A stretch of DNA of 12,066 nucleotides, taken from NCBI GenBank assembly GCA_948528155.1, contig CAOSZT010000060.1, positions 1-12,066 of the forward strand, written 5' to 3'. Position numbers and translations under genes: made by a program. This stretch comes from an uncultured Clostridia bacterium (lineage in GTDB: Bacteria; Bacillota; Clostridia; TANB77; CAG-508). Positions 11,801-12,066 of the stretch are shown one piece after another. The notes beneath the pieces were generated by a model. It made no database searches, was not told where the DNA came from, and saw only the letters and a program-made list of their open reading frames with translations. Each line of letters opens with the position of its first letter. Positions within the stretch are counted from its first letter, which is position 1.

Positions 11801-12066
11801 TTAAGCAAATTTTATTGTATTCTTATTAATTATCTCTATATCTTCTTTTATTTCATTAAAAGTATTAATATTATCTTTAAAAATATCTGATATTGAACCT
11901 ATTGTGCTAAATGGTTGTTCTTTTAGTTTATCTAAACTGATACTTCCATTTACAATAAGATATTCTTTTAATGCTTTTACAAATTCAATTTGTTTACTGT
12001 TTAATTTGTTGTCATTTATATATTTTGAAAATATTTGATTTGCTGTTTCTCTGTCTAGTCCTACTA
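11801..12066 (-). CDS. hsdR: Type I restriction endonuclease subunit R, C-terminal end (partial)
   Basis: The last 87 residues of a protein entering from the right edge, stop TAA at 11801-11803. GLDRETANQIFSKYI (2-16), LNSKQIEFVKALKEYLIVNG (21-40) and QPFSTIG (50-56), followed by a 'SDIF' helix and an Asn-rich end, correspond in order to the EcoEI-type C-terminal domain of HsdR ('LDR.aa..aF..fl...LN..Q..fv..ii.yl..nG....L...PF..i'). HsdR is the ATP-dependent translocase/nuclease of type I restriction-modification; this end docks it to the HsdM/HsdS core. The motor and nuclease domains lie outside the window. It appears to be the last gene of its operon, since a strong terminator follows. Family assignment is by remembered motif spacing, not by search. 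Confidence 0.75.
   Translation of the reverse strand, partial: VGLDRETANQIFSKYINDNKLNSKQIEFVKALKEYLIVNGSISLDKLKEQPFSTIGSISDIFKDNINTFNEIKEDIEIINKNTIKFA

Noticed and set aside
1..12066. CRISPR arrays, tRNA or rRNA genes, insertion-sequence transposases
   Set aside because: Looked for evenly spaced repeats, cloverleaf-like sequence and DDE-type transposase motifs on both strands; none was found.

Overview
The window comes from a strongly AT-rich Bacillota genome, most likely a gut-type Clostridia relative. The grounds are purine-rich Shine-Dalgarno sites before almost every gene, A/T-ending codons, TGG for Trp with TGA used as a stop, and closest resemblance to clostridial small-enzyme families. 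No rRNA, tRNA or CRISPR array is visible.

Left part (1-4774, minus strand): an apparently single operon of nine small soluble enzymes, starting from a promoter at 4680-4708 and running off the left edge. In transcription order it encodes an RBBP9/YdeN-type serine hydrolase, a cupin, a GNAT acetyltransferase, two Nudix hydrolases (the second broken at its 3' end), a metallo-beta-lactamase-fold hydrolase, a Cys-containing flavodoxin-fold reductase, an inositol-monophosphatase-family phosphatase and an HD-domain phosphohydrolase. Spacing is tight (1 to about 40 nt) except after the broken Nudix gene. The content suggests metabolite or nucleotide clean-up, but no pathway can be named.

Middle and right part (4848-11800): an accretion zone of mobile DNA. 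It holds a 112-aa orphan gene with a good promoter, and about 1.1 kb of scar sequence. The scar contains terminators, a Cys-rich coding remnant and a GC-richer patch that looks like an IncP/MOBP-type origin of transfer with no relaxase in the window. Next comes a compact element of about 3.1 kb bounded by perfect 28-bp direct repeats (6266-6293 and 9372-9399). It carries an excisionase and a tyrosine integrase on the plus strand, plus a divergent two-gene cargo: a P-loop kinase and a MazG/DCTPP1-like protein with altered metal ligands. Outside those repeats lies a second pair of direct repeats (6104-6125 and 9476-9497) whose minus strand reads His-Val-Glu-Cys-Val. That resembles the C-terminal motif of RumA/RlmD methyltransferases, a known integration hotspot. 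To the right, convergent with the integrase, are a large serine recombinase, a 37-codon coding fragment directly behind its stop, a 34-bp perfect palindrome, and a 38-codon gene ahead of it.

Right edge (11801-12066, minus strand): the C-terminus of a type I restriction subunit HsdR, followed by a strong terminator. A roughly 45-bp sequence just behind hsdR is repeated in inverted orientation upstream of the excisionase gene, so each copy lies upstream of a recombinase module. The mobile zone thus sits between a metabolic operon and a restriction locus, with two unrelated recombinases and at least two nested sets of attachment-like repeats.
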